Assembly: GCF_003583365.1 (NCBI RefSeq) | Contig: NZ_QXED01000015.1 | Span: forward strand, 49,722 to 113,721 | DNA: 64,000 nucleotides | From: Fibrisoma montanum | GTDB taxonomy: Bacteria > Bacteroidota > Bacteroidia > Cytophagales > Spirosomataceae | Reading direction: 5' to 3' | In this document: one piece after another, positions 1 to 7,290 of the stretch | Layout: each line of letters opens with the position of its first letter | Position numbering within the stretch: position 1 is the stretch's first letter | Made by a program: the position numbers and the translations under genes | Notes under the pieces: generated by a model | The model's input: only the letters and a program-made list of their open reading frames with translations | Told to the model about the DNA's origin: nothing | The model's database searches: none

Positions 1-32
1 ATTGATCCCAGGCGGCTGGGGTTATAAAGCGC

Positions 33-830
33 TTACTCAATGGCCTTCAATTGCCGGAGTACGGCTTTGGTGATCGTCTTGCGGCAGGCCCCAAAGTCGG
101 GGTTTGGCGTTGAGCGTGGTTTGATGAGCCGGGTTGCAAAAAAGTAGACATTGTCGTCGCGTTCGACGTAGCCGACCCACCAGCCCGTATCATTGCCGCC
201 GTAGCGCGTCCAGCCGGTTTTGGCCCGAATGGTGTAGGTATCCGTTTTCTCGGCGACCATGATCCGCTTCAGAATGGCGTAGCTGCGTTTGGAAAAGGGG
301 AGTTTTTCGTCGTAAACATCCTTCAGAAACGTAACCTGATTGCGGGGCGAAATACCGAACGCGCCAAAATTCCAGAAATCATCGTCCGGGTGCGACAGAG
401 TACCGTTGCCGTAATGGCACCGCTGGAGGTATTGCCGATACCGGTCTTTGCCGATTCGTTTGGCCAGCTCAATGTACACCCAACCCGCCGACTGCTCAAA
501 CGCTTCCTTCATGGTCATGTCGTGGTAGATCTCGGGCCGGTAACCATACAGCACCGTGTCGACCTTCCCCACCCACTTAACGACTTCGTTTTCGTCCCTG
601 ATCACGCCCGTTTCGAGAGCAATCAGGGTGTTGATGATCTTGAAGGTTGAAGCGGGCAGCGTTTCGTTTTGGCTGTCAGCTTCATCGCTGACGATCCACT
701 GCCGGTGTCTGGAATCATAAACCGTTATGCTGCCGTTGAGCCGGCAATCCTGAAAAGGTTTTTTGAGATCAACCTGGCCGAAGGAGGTGAGTGACGAGAG
801 AAGCAGGAGGCAGAAAAACCAGTAACGCAT
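33..830 (-). CDS. Class D (OXA-type) beta-lactamase
   Basis: A 265-residue exported serine beta-lactamase of class D, expected to hydrolyse beta-lactams in the periplasm. Residues 1-19 form a signal peptide ending near SFGQ. The active-site tetrad STFK is at 61-64 (acylated Ser and carbamylated Lys of the family), YGN at 140-142, an FWxxG...IS segment near 152-161, and KTG at 204-206. Length fits the family (about 250-275). The second motif, normally SxV, reads SAG at 114-116; in OXA enzymes that valine packs against the carbamylated lysine, so activity is not certain. The ATG at 830-828 directly precedes the signal peptide. It stands alone, with the next gene (GNAT) 48 bases upstream on the same strand. 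Class assignment is firm; substrate range is unknown. Confidence 0.9.
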   Translation of the reverse strand: MRYWFFCLLLLSSLTSFGQVDLKKPFQDCRLNGSITVYDSRHRQWIVSDEADSQNETLPASTFKIINTLIALETGVIRDENEVVKWVGKVDTVLYGYRPEIYHDMTMKEAFEQSAGWVYIELAKRIGKDRYRQYLQRCHYGNGTLSHPDDDFWNFGAFGISPRNQVTFLKDVYDEKLPFSKRSYAILKRIMVAEKTDTYTIRAKTGWTRYGGNDTGWWVGYVERDDNVYFFATRLIKPRSTPNPDFGACRKTITKAVLRQLKAIE

Positions 831-878
831 GGACGGAAGGTACGTAACTACTTGATGAGGAAACGGAAAAGTCGGGAG

Positions 879-1346
879 TTACGATACTAACGTACGTTTC
901 ATGCCCTCATGCGTCGCCTGAAATCCCAGCGATTCGTAGAACTGGATAGCGCGGGGGCGTTGCTTATCGGTGGTCAGTTGCAGAACGTAACAACCTCGTT
1001 CGGTAGCCCGCTCAATGGCGTAGTTGAACATCCGGGTACCCAGCCCTTTTCCGCGATGGACAGCGCTCACCCGTACTGCTTCGATCTGAGCCCGCAGCCC
1101 GCCCTGATGCGTCAGGTACTGAAGGAACGTCAGGTGAAATGTACCGGCAATTTCTCCGTCCAGTTCAACAACGGTCAGTTCCTGGTTGGGGTCATTGCTG
1201 ATGCGATCAAAAGCCCGTAAATAACAGTCGGGGAGGGGAGTTGCCAGCCGTTCGCGCCGGGCGCCGAGCGGATCGTCGGCCAGCATGGCAACAATAGCCG
1301 GCAGATCGGCTTCGGTGGCCAGTCGATAGGTGGGTTCTGGAATCAT
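879..1346 (-). CDS. GNAT family N-acetyltransferase
   Basis: A 155-residue cytoplasmic acetyltransferase of the GNAT fold, transferring acetyl from acetyl-CoA to an unidentified amine. The acetyl-CoA pyrophosphate loop (motif A, Q/RxxGxG/A) is RGKGLG at 98-103, preceded by the strand EAVRVSAVHRGKG and followed by the helix of motif A. The C-terminal block RPRAIQFYESLGF is the usual motif B tyrosine region. It is a single domain of typical length, starting at an ATG with an N-terminal RLATEADLPAIVAML that is common in the family. It lies upstream of the beta-lactamase on the same strand and could be cotranscribed with it. The substrate cannot be predicted. Confidence 0.9.
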   Translation of the reverse strand: MIPEPTYRLATEADLPAIVAMLADDPLGARRERLATPLPDCYLRAFDRISNDPNQELTVVELDGEIAGTFHLTFLQYLTHQGGLRAQIEAVRVSAVHRGKGLGTRMFNYAIERATERGCYVLQLTTDKQRPRAIQFYESLGFQATHEGMKRTLVS

Positions 1347-1391
1347 GTGGATGTGTGTGGTGCCGGTGGCGTACCGCTAGCTACGTAGCAG

Positions 1392-1427
1392 ACAAAGACA
1401 CCGACCACAGAACGTCGGTGTCTTTGT
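1392..1427 (-). terminator. Hairpin downstream of the ATP-grasp gene
   Basis: A perfect 14-bp stem (1392-1405 pairs with 1414-1427) with an 8-base loop lies just after the stop of the minus-strand ATP-grasp gene and before the GNAT start. There is no clean U tract on the minus-strand side, so intrinsic termination is likely but not certain. Confidence 0.6.
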
Positions 1428-1438
1428 GATAGGCTGCT

Positions 1439-2614
1439 TTATTTTTTCTTCTTCGGCTTGTCGGCTTTGGCTTCAACCTTCTCAGACTTAGCGGCTTTCT
1501 TCGGTTTTTCGTCCTTCCCGGCTTTGTCAGCTTTGGGCTTACTGGCCTTGCTGCCTTTCTCGATCTGACTGGCCTTGGATTCCTGAATGGGTTCGCCGAG
1601 TTCAATGGGTTTCGCCGACTTCTTCGGCTTGACTTCTTCGGCGGGCGCTTCCGAACCGGTACCGGTTACGGAGCCGCGCACGAACGTACCCCACGTCAGA
1701 TTATCCTTACCCTGCTGCGCGCGTTTGGCCCGCTCGATGGCCATGTTAGCGGCTGCTTCCACCACCCACTCAAAATTGGCCTGACCCACCGAATGCAGGT
1801 CGGCATCCGGAGCCGGATTGCAGAAGTCGATGGCAATCGGCACACCATTGCGGACGGCAAACTCCACCGTATTAAAATCGTAGCCGAGAGCGTGGTTAAG
1901 CCGCAGTACGTAATCGGTCATGGTCTGAAGCAGCTTCTGGCCCGCGTCGCCGGTCGTTTTCATTTCGGATGCGTAGCGCAGGTGGTGCGGGTTGCGCGGT
2001 TCGTAGGGCATGATCCGGACGTCTTTGCCGCCAATGCAGTAGCAGCGAAAATAATCCTCAAACTCGATGGCCTCCTGATACAGCATAACCAACTGGCCGG
2101 TTTCGTCGTAGGCCCGGAACATCTGCTCGGGATTGTCGACTTTGTAGACGCTTTTCCAGCCACCGCCCGCGTGGGGTTTCATAAACGCCGGGAAGCCGAT
2201 GTGGTTGAAAATGGCGTCCCAGTCCATGTGCCGCAGGTTGCGGAACGAGTTGTGGTTGGTATCGTCGGGACGCTCTTTGGAAGGCAGCAAAATGGTTTTA
2301 GGAACGGGTACACCGACCTGCACGGCCAGGGCGTTGTTGAAAAATTTCTCGTCGGCAGCCCACCAGAACGGGTTGTTAACGACGGCGGTACCGGTCAGAG
2401 CCGCGTTTTTCAGGTACGCTTTGTAGAACGGTACGTCCTGCGAGATGCGATCGATGATGACGGCGTAGTCGGTGGGGACGCTTTGTTCAACGCGCTCGAT
2501 GCTAACGAACTCCGCCTTAAACTCACTTTGTTTTTCATTGACGCGGTCTACAAACGCCTGAGGGAACGTATTTTCCTGACCGAAAAGGATACCAATTTTG
2601 GTTAAGTTGCTCAT
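1439..2614 (-). CDS. ATP-grasp domain protein with a lysine-rich C-terminal tail
   Basis: A 391-residue protein. Residues 1 to about 305 form an ATP-grasp ligase-like unit: an N-terminal pre-ATP-grasp domain (KIGILFGQENTFPQAFVDRV), a nucleotide-binding segment with PAFMKPHAGGGWKSV, and the metal-binding end EFAVRNG...IDFCNPAPDAD. ATP-grasp enzymes join a carboxylate to an amine or thiol through an acyl phosphate; the substrate here is not evident. From about residue 315 the sequence becomes an 80-residue low-complexity tail of Lys, Ala, Glu and Pro ending in KPKKKK, resembling histone H1-like or nucleic-acid-binding tails. It starts at an ATG, and a hairpin follows the stop. The domain call is good; the function is unknown. 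Confidence 0.8.
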   Translation of the reverse strand: MSNLTKIGILFGQENTFPQAFVDRVNEKQSEFKAEFVSIERVEQSVPTDYAVIIDRISQDVPFYKAYLKNAALTGTAVVNNPFWWAADEKFFNNALAVQVGVPVPKTILLPSKERPDDTNHNSFRNLRHMDWDAIFNHIGFPAFMKPHAGGGWKSVYKVDNPEQMFRAYDETGQLVMLYQEAIEFEDYFRCYCIGGKDVRIMPYEPRNPHHLRYASEMKTTGDAGQKLLQTMTDYVLRLNHALGYDFNTVEFAVRNGVPIAIDFCNPAPDADLHSVGQANFEWVVEAAANMAIERAKRAQQGKDNLTWGTFVRGSVTGTGSEAPAEEVKPKKSAKPIELGEPIQESKASQIEKGSKASKPKADKAGKDEKPKKAAKSEKVEAKADKPKKKK

Positions 2615-2814
2615 AGTGTGTTGATTATTGGCTTTAATCGGGCGGAAGGAACCAACAATGGGTCAACATTGTACAGATTACTCCCGATTTCATGCCGGCA
2701 AGATACAGTTTTGCCTGAATCTCGGTAAAGGTAAATTAGGCTGTGGAGTTGATCGGTACCCATGTGCCTGCCGTGAAGAGGATATGCAACGCTTCGATTG
2801 TGGACATTCGATGA
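2615..2814. other. Intergenic region upstream of the cassette island
   Basis: No gene is supported here. Short open stretches exist in several frames, but none has a start, length or composition that convinces. It separates the ATP-grasp start from the truncated effector remnant and probably contains the left boundary of the AT-rich island. Confidence 0.5.
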
Positions 2815-3138
2815 CCCAACGGTGGCCCTTGCGATCAGGACAATCCTGACGAAGGCGATTTTGGCATTGAAGGAGGGAGTGGCACCCAATCAGATCCTTA
2901 CCAACTTTCTGAGATAAGAGTAGTAGCTGAAGGAAGTGGACAAACAACGGACTTAGGAGGAGGCTTCTATTTTTACACGGGCGGCACCTGGGGAGGTGGT
3001 TACTATGATCCCGGTTATTACTATAATCTAAATTATAATAACAACAGTGGGGGGGGCGAAGGGCCTAAACCGATTTACACAAGTGCTCATAAAGTTTCCA
3101 AAAGTTACTGCCAAGGTGGAAACACAATATTCAAAGAA
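2815..3138 (+). pseudogene. 5'-truncated remnant of a Gly/Tyr-rich secreted effector carrier
   Basis: The frame of the following JAMM-like gene stays open back to a TGA at 2812-2814, but no ATG, GTG or TTG occurs in frame between 2815 and the ATG at 3139. The translated stretch is biased and protein-like: an acidic/Gly segment (DNPDEGDFGIEGGSG), then FYFYTGGTWGGGYYDPGYYY and an Asn/Gly linker. The same Gly/Tyr segment recurs at 4165-4218 in front of an unrelated domain. I read it as the C-terminal end of a larger carrier whose 5' part is missing. It could instead be translated by an unusual start. Confidence 0.55.
2971..3024 (+). repeat. Junction repeat copy 1 (54 bases)
   Basis: This stretch is identical, base for base, to 4165-4218, and similarity continues about 20-30 bases downstream with changes. 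It encodes a Tyr/Gly-rich linker (YTGGTWGGGYYDPGYYY) at the point where two effector-like modules diverge, as expected of a recombination joint between a conserved carrier and exchangeable C-terminal tips. Confidence 0.85.
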
Positions 3139-3540
3139 ATGTATGATCGTCAATCGTCAACAGACAAGGAACAAGCTGCCTTGGTTACTGATCATGGCAT
3201 CTACTGGTTGAGCGATTCGGGTAATAGTCACGACCACTTTACAATAGGCCCAGACAGCGATTATCCGGTAGATGCAAACGGCAAGCGTTACTTTATGGAC
3301 AATGGGCAAAAAGTTATTATTCAGTCAATCGTTCATACACATCCATCTTCTGGTCCACAGAGTGGACCTGGAATGTCAGTTGAAGATATAAAACTGGCAG
3401 ATGATTTTAACGTACCGGTATATGCAATTCACATATCCGGTGTATATAAGGCTAATGGAAGCGGAACCGTTTCAACTGCAGCTACTTATATGAATGCGGC
3501 TTTTGATTGCGCTATTGCTAAAACTTTATTTGAGCTATGA
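3139..3540 (+). CDS. JAMM/DUF4329-like effector tip (orphan C-terminal module)
   Basis: From the first in-frame ATG this is 133 residues, but the open frame continues upstream through the Gly/Tyr junction (2815-3138), so the protein is probably the tip of a truncated larger polypeptide. It shows a JAMM-like metal-binding signature: an upstream Glu in KEQAALV, then IVHTHPSS and, after a Gly/Pro-rich loop, SVEDIKLADD (H-x-H-P ... S-x-x-D). This is the pattern of JAB/MPN peptidases and of DUF4329 domains found at the C-termini of Rhs and other polymorphic toxins. The next gene starts inside its stop codon (ATGA overlap), so the two are translationally coupled. Base composition is AT-rich relative to flanks. 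The toxin role is inferred from motif and context. Confidence 0.6.
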   Translation: MYDRQSSTDKEQAALVTDHGIYWLSDSGNSHDHFTIGPDSDYPVDANGKRYFMDNGQKVIIQSIVHTHPSSGPQSGPGMSVEDIKLADDFNVPVYAIHISGVYKANGSGTVSTAATYMNAAFDCAIAKTLFEL

Positions 3541-4082
3541 TTAGATTCATATTTCTAATTGTGACTTCATTGGTACTACAACGTGTAAGTTCGAAAAATT
3601 CTGTTACACAGAATTTACCTTGTTATTATAAGGATTTTGAATTGAAGAATCCTAGGTTAATTCAGCAAATGGAACCTTATATCAGAAGGATCGAAAACGG
3701 TGCTTTACCACTGGTATCAGTTTTGAAGCGTAACGACTCAACATTTATATATATATCCGCAACTATATCTGCAAACTCAATTCAAAAAAGTATACCGTCG
3801 TATATTTCTTGGATTGACGGAAGGGAAGTAGCGGTTTATAATGGGACAACGCTGATCTCGGCTGGAAAAGAAGCGTGCGTGGATACTATGGTTCGACACT
3901 TTAGAAACTTACTGACCATTGACAGAAAGAATGCGCTTGCTGGTCGGCCGGCTGGTGAGAAATTCTATTATGGGTATGACCCACCTTGGGTAAAGATAAC
4001 CATGAGAAAAGATAAGATCATTATGGTTCGTGATAGTGGCGAACTTTCACGAACTATACCTTATTATAAATTTGAGTTTTAA
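3537..4082 (+). CDS. Small exported protein coupled to the JAMM-like tip (candidate immunity)
   Basis: A 181-residue protein I do not recognise. The N-terminus (MIRFIFLIVTSLVLQRVSS) looks like a signal peptide, so the product is probably periplasmic or surface-associated. The rest is a mixed alpha/beta-looking sequence with many aromatic residues and no known motif. The ATG overlaps the preceding stop by four bases, and a strong 17-bp hairpin lies at its 3' end, making a closed two-gene unit with the JAMM-like module. Position, size and export signal are what one expects of an immunity partner for a periplasm-acting toxin, but no homology supports this. Confidence 0.6.
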   Translation: MIRFIFLIVTSLVLQRVSSKNSVTQNLPCYYKDFELKNPRLIQQMEPYIRRIENGALPLVSVLKRNDSTFIYISATISANSIQKSIPSYISWIDGREVAVYNGTTLISAGKEACVDTMVRHFRNLLTIDRKNALAGRPAGEKFYYGYDPPWVKITMRKDKIIMVRDSGELSRTIPYYKFEF

Positions 4083-4833
4083 CAGCAGCAAGCGATCCAA
4101 AGATCGCTTGCTGCTGTTTTCTTATATATGTGTTTGTTACACACGTTATAACTGTGGCTTCTGCTTTTACACGGGCGGCACCTGGGGAGGTGGTTACTAT
4201 GATCCCGGTTATTACTATGATCTGAGTTATAATAATGGTGGGGGAGGAAACAGTTCGGGTCCTATAACAAATCCCCGCTTCAACATTTCAAATCTAAGCC
4301 CTTGCGCTCAAAGTGTTATAAATCAGCTACTCACTCCCCCAGTGGGTCCCGCTGGGGACAACATATTGTCAACAATTAGTAATTATGCGACTTCTAACAA
4401 TATTGAGATAGTTTTCAAATGGGAGGATTTAGGCGATCCGACTTTACATGGACAAGCTAGAGGTACAAATGCAGCGGCAAATGCATGGGAGATTACTTTA
4501 AATAGTGCAGCGTTAGCTAATGCAAGCCGTGAATATATCGCTGTAGTTCTAATGCACGAAATCCTTCATATTCAATTAGGGGGTACTAACGAGGAGGACC
4601 ATAATGAAATGGCAGCCAACCACGTTTCTGCCATGGCAAATTCACTTCTTCATGCAGGCTTTATCATGTCTGAGTCAGACAGAATAGCTCTCTCATGGGG
4701 AGGACTAGGGGATACAGCAATCTGGCAATCTATGATCCAAAACGATGTAGCTAATGGTACAAGTGTGACAGGTAATATTGTTGAAACTGATAGACAATAC
4801 AGACATGGAGAAAAAGGTCAATACTGCAACTAA
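4030..4833 (+). CDS. HEXXH metallopeptidase-like effector tip (orphan C-terminal module)
   Basis: The open frame gives 267 residues from an ATG at 4030, but the first 40 or so residues are read through the 3' end of the previous gene and its terminator, so the true start is unclear. From about 4165 it repeats the Gly/Tyr junction of cassette 1, then an Asn/Gly linker and a domain of about 180 residues. That domain carries a zinc-peptidase motif HEILH, with a second acidic/His cluster DHNEMAANHV shortly after (gluzincin-like spacing). The domain is unrelated to the JAMM-like tip although the junction is the same. The coupled downstream gene starts 29 bases before its stop. The overall picture is a C-terminal tip separated from its carrier; peptidase activity is inferred from the motif. 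Confidence 0.6.
   Translation: MIVANFHELYLIINLSFNSSKRSKDRLLLFSYICVCYTRYNCGFCFYTGGTWGGGYYDPGYYYDLSYNNGGGGNSSGPITNPRFNISNLSPCAQSVINQLLTPPVGPAGDNILSTISNYATSNNIEIVFKWEDLGDPTLHGQARGTNAAANAWEITLNSAALANASREYIAVVLMHEILHIQLGGTNEEDHNEMAANHVSAMANSLLHAGFIMSESDRIALSWGGLGDTAIWQSMIQNDVANGTSVTGNIVETDRQYRHGEKGQYCN
4081..4118 (+). terminator. Terminator closing cassette 1
   Basis: A perfect 17-bp stem (4081-4097 pairs with 4102-4118) with a CAAA loop, followed by a short T-rich stretch. It overlaps the stop codon of the preceding gene and lies inside the nominal 5' end of the next open frame, which argues that that 5' end is not native. Confidence 0.85.
4165..4218 (+). repeat. Junction repeat copy 2 (54 bases)
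   Basis: This is the second exact copy of the 54-base junction at 2971-3024, 1194 bases downstream. The sequence before it (4119-4155) is unrelated to the sequence before copy 1, except for GGCTTCT immediately upstream, so the duplicated unit starts at about 4156. Confidence 0.85.
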
Positions 4834-5344
4834 TTTTATTGTCATACTAATGGTCGCTGGCGGACTTAGCATGGCTCAGAAGACTCATCAGGTAACCCCA
4901 CCACAACTCAAAACTCGGCAAACACCAGGGGTAAATCTATATGCTGGCTTTGGTCAGAAACTTGACAGTGCAACTGTTGTAACTGTTAAATTTAAACTTA
5001 CTCAGACAGGTTTTCTGGATACGCTATATGTATCTGAAAATGCGCCAAAAGATTATTATGAAAAGATACGAAACCAGCTTAAAGAATTTGACGGCAAGTG
5101 GGTTCCCCAACAAAGTCAAGGGCATCCTGAGAAGAGCAAATGGCTAATCTACAGGCACTACGTAGTGGGCCCGTATAGCCGCAAAGGCGGGGTTTGGGCT
5201 GAGGTAGAAAGGGCATACCAAAGAGATTATGATTTATTCAGATGCCAACATAATCCTAAGCGTCAAATTCAATGTTTGACCACATATATTGAAGGGCCTG
5301 ATTTTTTCCTGTTCCCTCCTGAGTGGTACCCGACATACAACTAA
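4805..5344 (+). CDS. Small exported protein coupled to the HEXXH tip (candidate immunity)
   Basis: A 179-residue protein from the ATG at 4805, chosen over an earlier ATG at 4778 because it gives a compact basic N-terminus (MEKKVNTATNF) followed by a hydrophobic core and a likely signal-peptidase site after SMA. The mature part has a region reminiscent of periplasmic beta-rich domains (VTVKFKLTQTGFLDTLYVSENAP), then an aromatic C-terminus ending FFLFPPEWYPTYN. I do not recognise the family. It overlaps the HEXXH module by 29 bases and ends just before a strong terminator, repeating the effector-then-exported-partner layout of cassette 1. An immunity role is inferred from position only. Confidence 0.6.
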   Translation: MEKKVNTATNFIVILMVAGGLSMAQKTHQVTPPQLKTRQTPGVNLYAGFGQKLDSATVVTVKFKLTQTGFLDTLYVSENAPKDYYEKIRNQLKEFDGKWVPQQSQGHPEKSKWLIYRHYVVGPYSRKGGVWAEVERAYQRDYDLFRCQHNPKRQIQCLTTYIEGPDFFLFPPEWYPTYN

Positions 5345-5373
5345 TACAAATACATCGCTATATAGTTAAGAAT

Positions 5374-5420
5374 TAAACTAGAAAGCCTCGATATAAAAAC
5401 TGTCGAGGCTTTCTAGTTTA
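5374..5420. terminator. Strong hairpin at the right edge of the island
   Basis: A perfect 18-bp stem (5374-5391 pairs with 5403-5420) with an 11-base loop, A-rich on its left side and T-rich on its right. It lies between the plus-strand cassette gene and the minus-strand esterase and can act in both directions. Confidence 0.85.
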
Positions 5421-5570
5421 AAGTGTAATAAAAAGTCAAGATTGTTTCATCATACCAAATTACATGTCGATAATCTTTTAGCTTTCTATAATATTTCTCA
5501 GGTAACCTTTAAGCGCAGATATTCACTATGTGCCCTCAACGGCTTACGGTATAGGACTGAATCTGCGGCT

Positions 5571-6275
5571 TTAGATCATGGATAAATACTCCGGGAATTG
5601 CTGTTTCCAGACCGGCCAGTCGTGAACGCCCCACGGCTTGATGTCGAGCCGGTGCCGGATGCCCTTGCGGTTCAGAATACCTGAGATGTGCTGCGTCGAG
5701 GGTTTGCAGAAATCATACTCCGACGAACCGAGCACGATATTCATGTGGTAAAACTCGTTGTTCTGCGCGTTGGGCAGGTAATCGGGCGGGTTGTTGAAAT
5801 AGACGTTGTCGTCGTAGTATCCATTCAGGAATGACTTGATGTCGAAAGCCGCGCCCATTGTAAACAGGTGCCCGACCTGCTCGGGGTGGCGGAACGCAAA
5901 GTTCAGCGCCTGGTAACCACCAAAACTGGCCCCGGCTACACCGATCTTCTGTACGTTACATTCCCGCTGGATACCCGGTACCAGCTCGTGGTGGATGAAG
6001 CGGTCGTAGAGCACGTGGTTCCAGATGCGGGTGCCGGGGTGGAGGTGCTTGCCGTACCAGCTATCCCGGTCGATGCTGTCCACGCAGATCAGCTTCACCT
6101 TGCCGGTTTCGACAAACCTCCGGGCCGTTTCGATCATCCCGAAATCTTTGTACTCATAAAACCGGCCCATGGATGTCGGAAACATCAGAACCGGATAGCC
6201 CCAGTTGCCGAAGACCAGGAGTTCAATGTCGCGGCCGAGGTGGTGCGAATACCACTTGCGATAGGATTCGTGCAA
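5571..6275 (-). CDS. Putative esterase (alpha/beta hydrolase)
   Basis: A 234-residue alpha/beta hydrolase of the putative-esterase (esterase D/enterochelin-esterase-like) group, without a signal peptide and so probably cytoplasmic. The nucleophile elbow is GASFGG; the late HDWPVW supplies the likely catalytic His, and DFCKPS an acidic residue. The N-terminal YRKWYSHHLGRDIELLVFG, with PVLMFPTSMGRFYEY after it, is typical of this family. The start is a TTG: an in-frame stop lies four codons upstream, and the sequence aligns by eye with family members from here, so TTG is the best choice. It is divergent from the secreted esterase at 6389. The substrate is unknown. Confidence 0.8.
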   Translation of the reverse strand: MHESYRKWYSHHLGRDIELLVFGNWGYPVLMFPTSMGRFYEYKDFGMIETARRFVETGKVKLICVDSIDRDSWYGKHLHPGTRIWNHVLYDRFIHHELVPGIQRECNVQKIGVAGASFGGYQALNFAFRHPEQVGHLFTMGAAFDIKSFLNGYYDDNVYFNNPPDYLPNAQNNEFYHMNIVLGSSEYDFCKPSTQHISGILNRKGIRHRLDIKPWGVHDWPVWKQQFPEYLSMI

Positions 6276-6388
6276 ATCGAAGGATGGTTAAAATTGATAT
6301 GAATTAGGTTGCTGAAAATTAAGCAAAGCAACATAAACCACAAATTACGACGATAGGTAAGCTAAAAAAATGGCTACTTTGCAAAATC

Positions 6389-7261
6389 GTGACGTTTGTA
6401 TTTACCCTGTTGATTTGCTTTATGGCTGATTTTTCGCCGGCCCTGACCCACGCCGAACCGCCTGCGGTGACGGTGGTGCGGGATGATTCGTTGTATTCGG
6501 TTCCGTTGAAACGTACCGTTCGGCTGGACATTATGCTGCCGCCCGGTTACCGCCCGACCGATGCCCCGTACCCTACGTTGTTTCTAAACGACGGCCAGGA
6601 CCTGCCCCGGTTGCGGATGCAGGCCGTACTGGACTCGCTGTACCGGCAGCAGGCTATCCGGCCCTTTGTACTGGTGGCTATTCACGCCGGCGACCGGATT
6701 CAGGAATACGGCACGGCCGCCCGGGCCGATTACATGGAGCGGGGCAGTAAAGCCGGGTTGTACACGGATTTTGTGCTGACGGAACTGCTGCCCTACGTCC
6801 GGAAGCATTACCGCATCAGCGATCGGCCCGATCAGTCGGTGTTTGCGGGGTTTTCGCTGGGTGGCCTGTCGGCGTTCGACATCGTGTTTCACCACCCGGA
6901 GCGGTTCAGCAAAGCGGGCGTATTCTCGGGCTCGTTCTGGTGGCGCAGCAAGGCCTTCGACAGTACGTACTCAGACGATACCGACCGAATCATGCACAAC
7001 CTCGTCCGGGCAGGCAAGCATCACCCTAACCTCCGCTTCTGGTTCGAGACCGGCACCGACGACGAAACCAGCGACCGGAACAACAACGGTATCATCGACG
7101 CCATTGAGGATACCACCGATCTGATTGATGAACTGGTGACGATCGGCTACCACCGCACCAACGACATTCGCTACGTGGAAGTGCAGGGGGGGCAGCATAA
7201 CCAGGAAACCTGGTCGGCCGTAATGCCCGATTTTCTGACGTGGGCCTTCGGGAAGCAGTGA
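6389..7261 (+). CDS. Secreted esterase (enterochelin-esterase-like alpha/beta hydrolase)
   Basis: A 290-residue secreted hydrolase. The best start is the GTG at 6389, which gives a signal peptide (MTFVFTLLICFMADFSPALTHA). An ATG at 6422 would lose most of the hydrophobic core. The mature part resembles the Fes/IroE-like putative esterases: a DIMLPPGY strand with TLFLNDGQDL, the elbow GFSLGG, an acidic loop FETGTDDET, and the late GGQHNQETW with the probable catalytic His. A GH16 glucanase gene begins 29 bases downstream on the same strand, so the pair is probably cotranscribed and works on plant or algal polysaccharide decorations. The acyl substrate is unknown. Confidence 0.8.
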   Translation: MTFVFTLLICFMADFSPALTHAEPPAVTVVRDDSLYSVPLKRTVRLDIMLPPGYRPTDAPYPTLFLNDGQDLPRLRMQAVLDSLYRQQAIRPFVLVAIHAGDRIQEYGTAARADYMERGSKAGLYTDFVLTELLPYVRKHYRISDRPDQSVFAGFSLGGLSAFDIVFHHPERFSKAGVFSGSFWWRSKAFDSTYSDDTDRIMHNLVRAGKHHPNLRFWFETGTDDETSDRNNNGIIDAIEDTTDLIDELVTIGYHRTNDIRYVEVQGGQHNQETWSAVMPDFLTWAFGKQ

Positions 7262-7290
7262 GAAAAGCGAGCCATAATGCTTTTGTTGCT

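Noticed and set aside
1381..1605. Arg/Lys-rich 74-residue frame resembling a small basic protein
   Set aside because: It is another reading of the lysine-tail codons of the ATP-grasp gene and of its hairpin.
1793..2605. 270-codon plus-strand open frame
   Set aside because: Antisense to the ATP-grasp gene, with no recognisable domain.
2690..2947. Minus-strand open frames over the cassette remnant
   Set aside because: They run against the plus-strand frame that continues into the junction repeat and show no motif.
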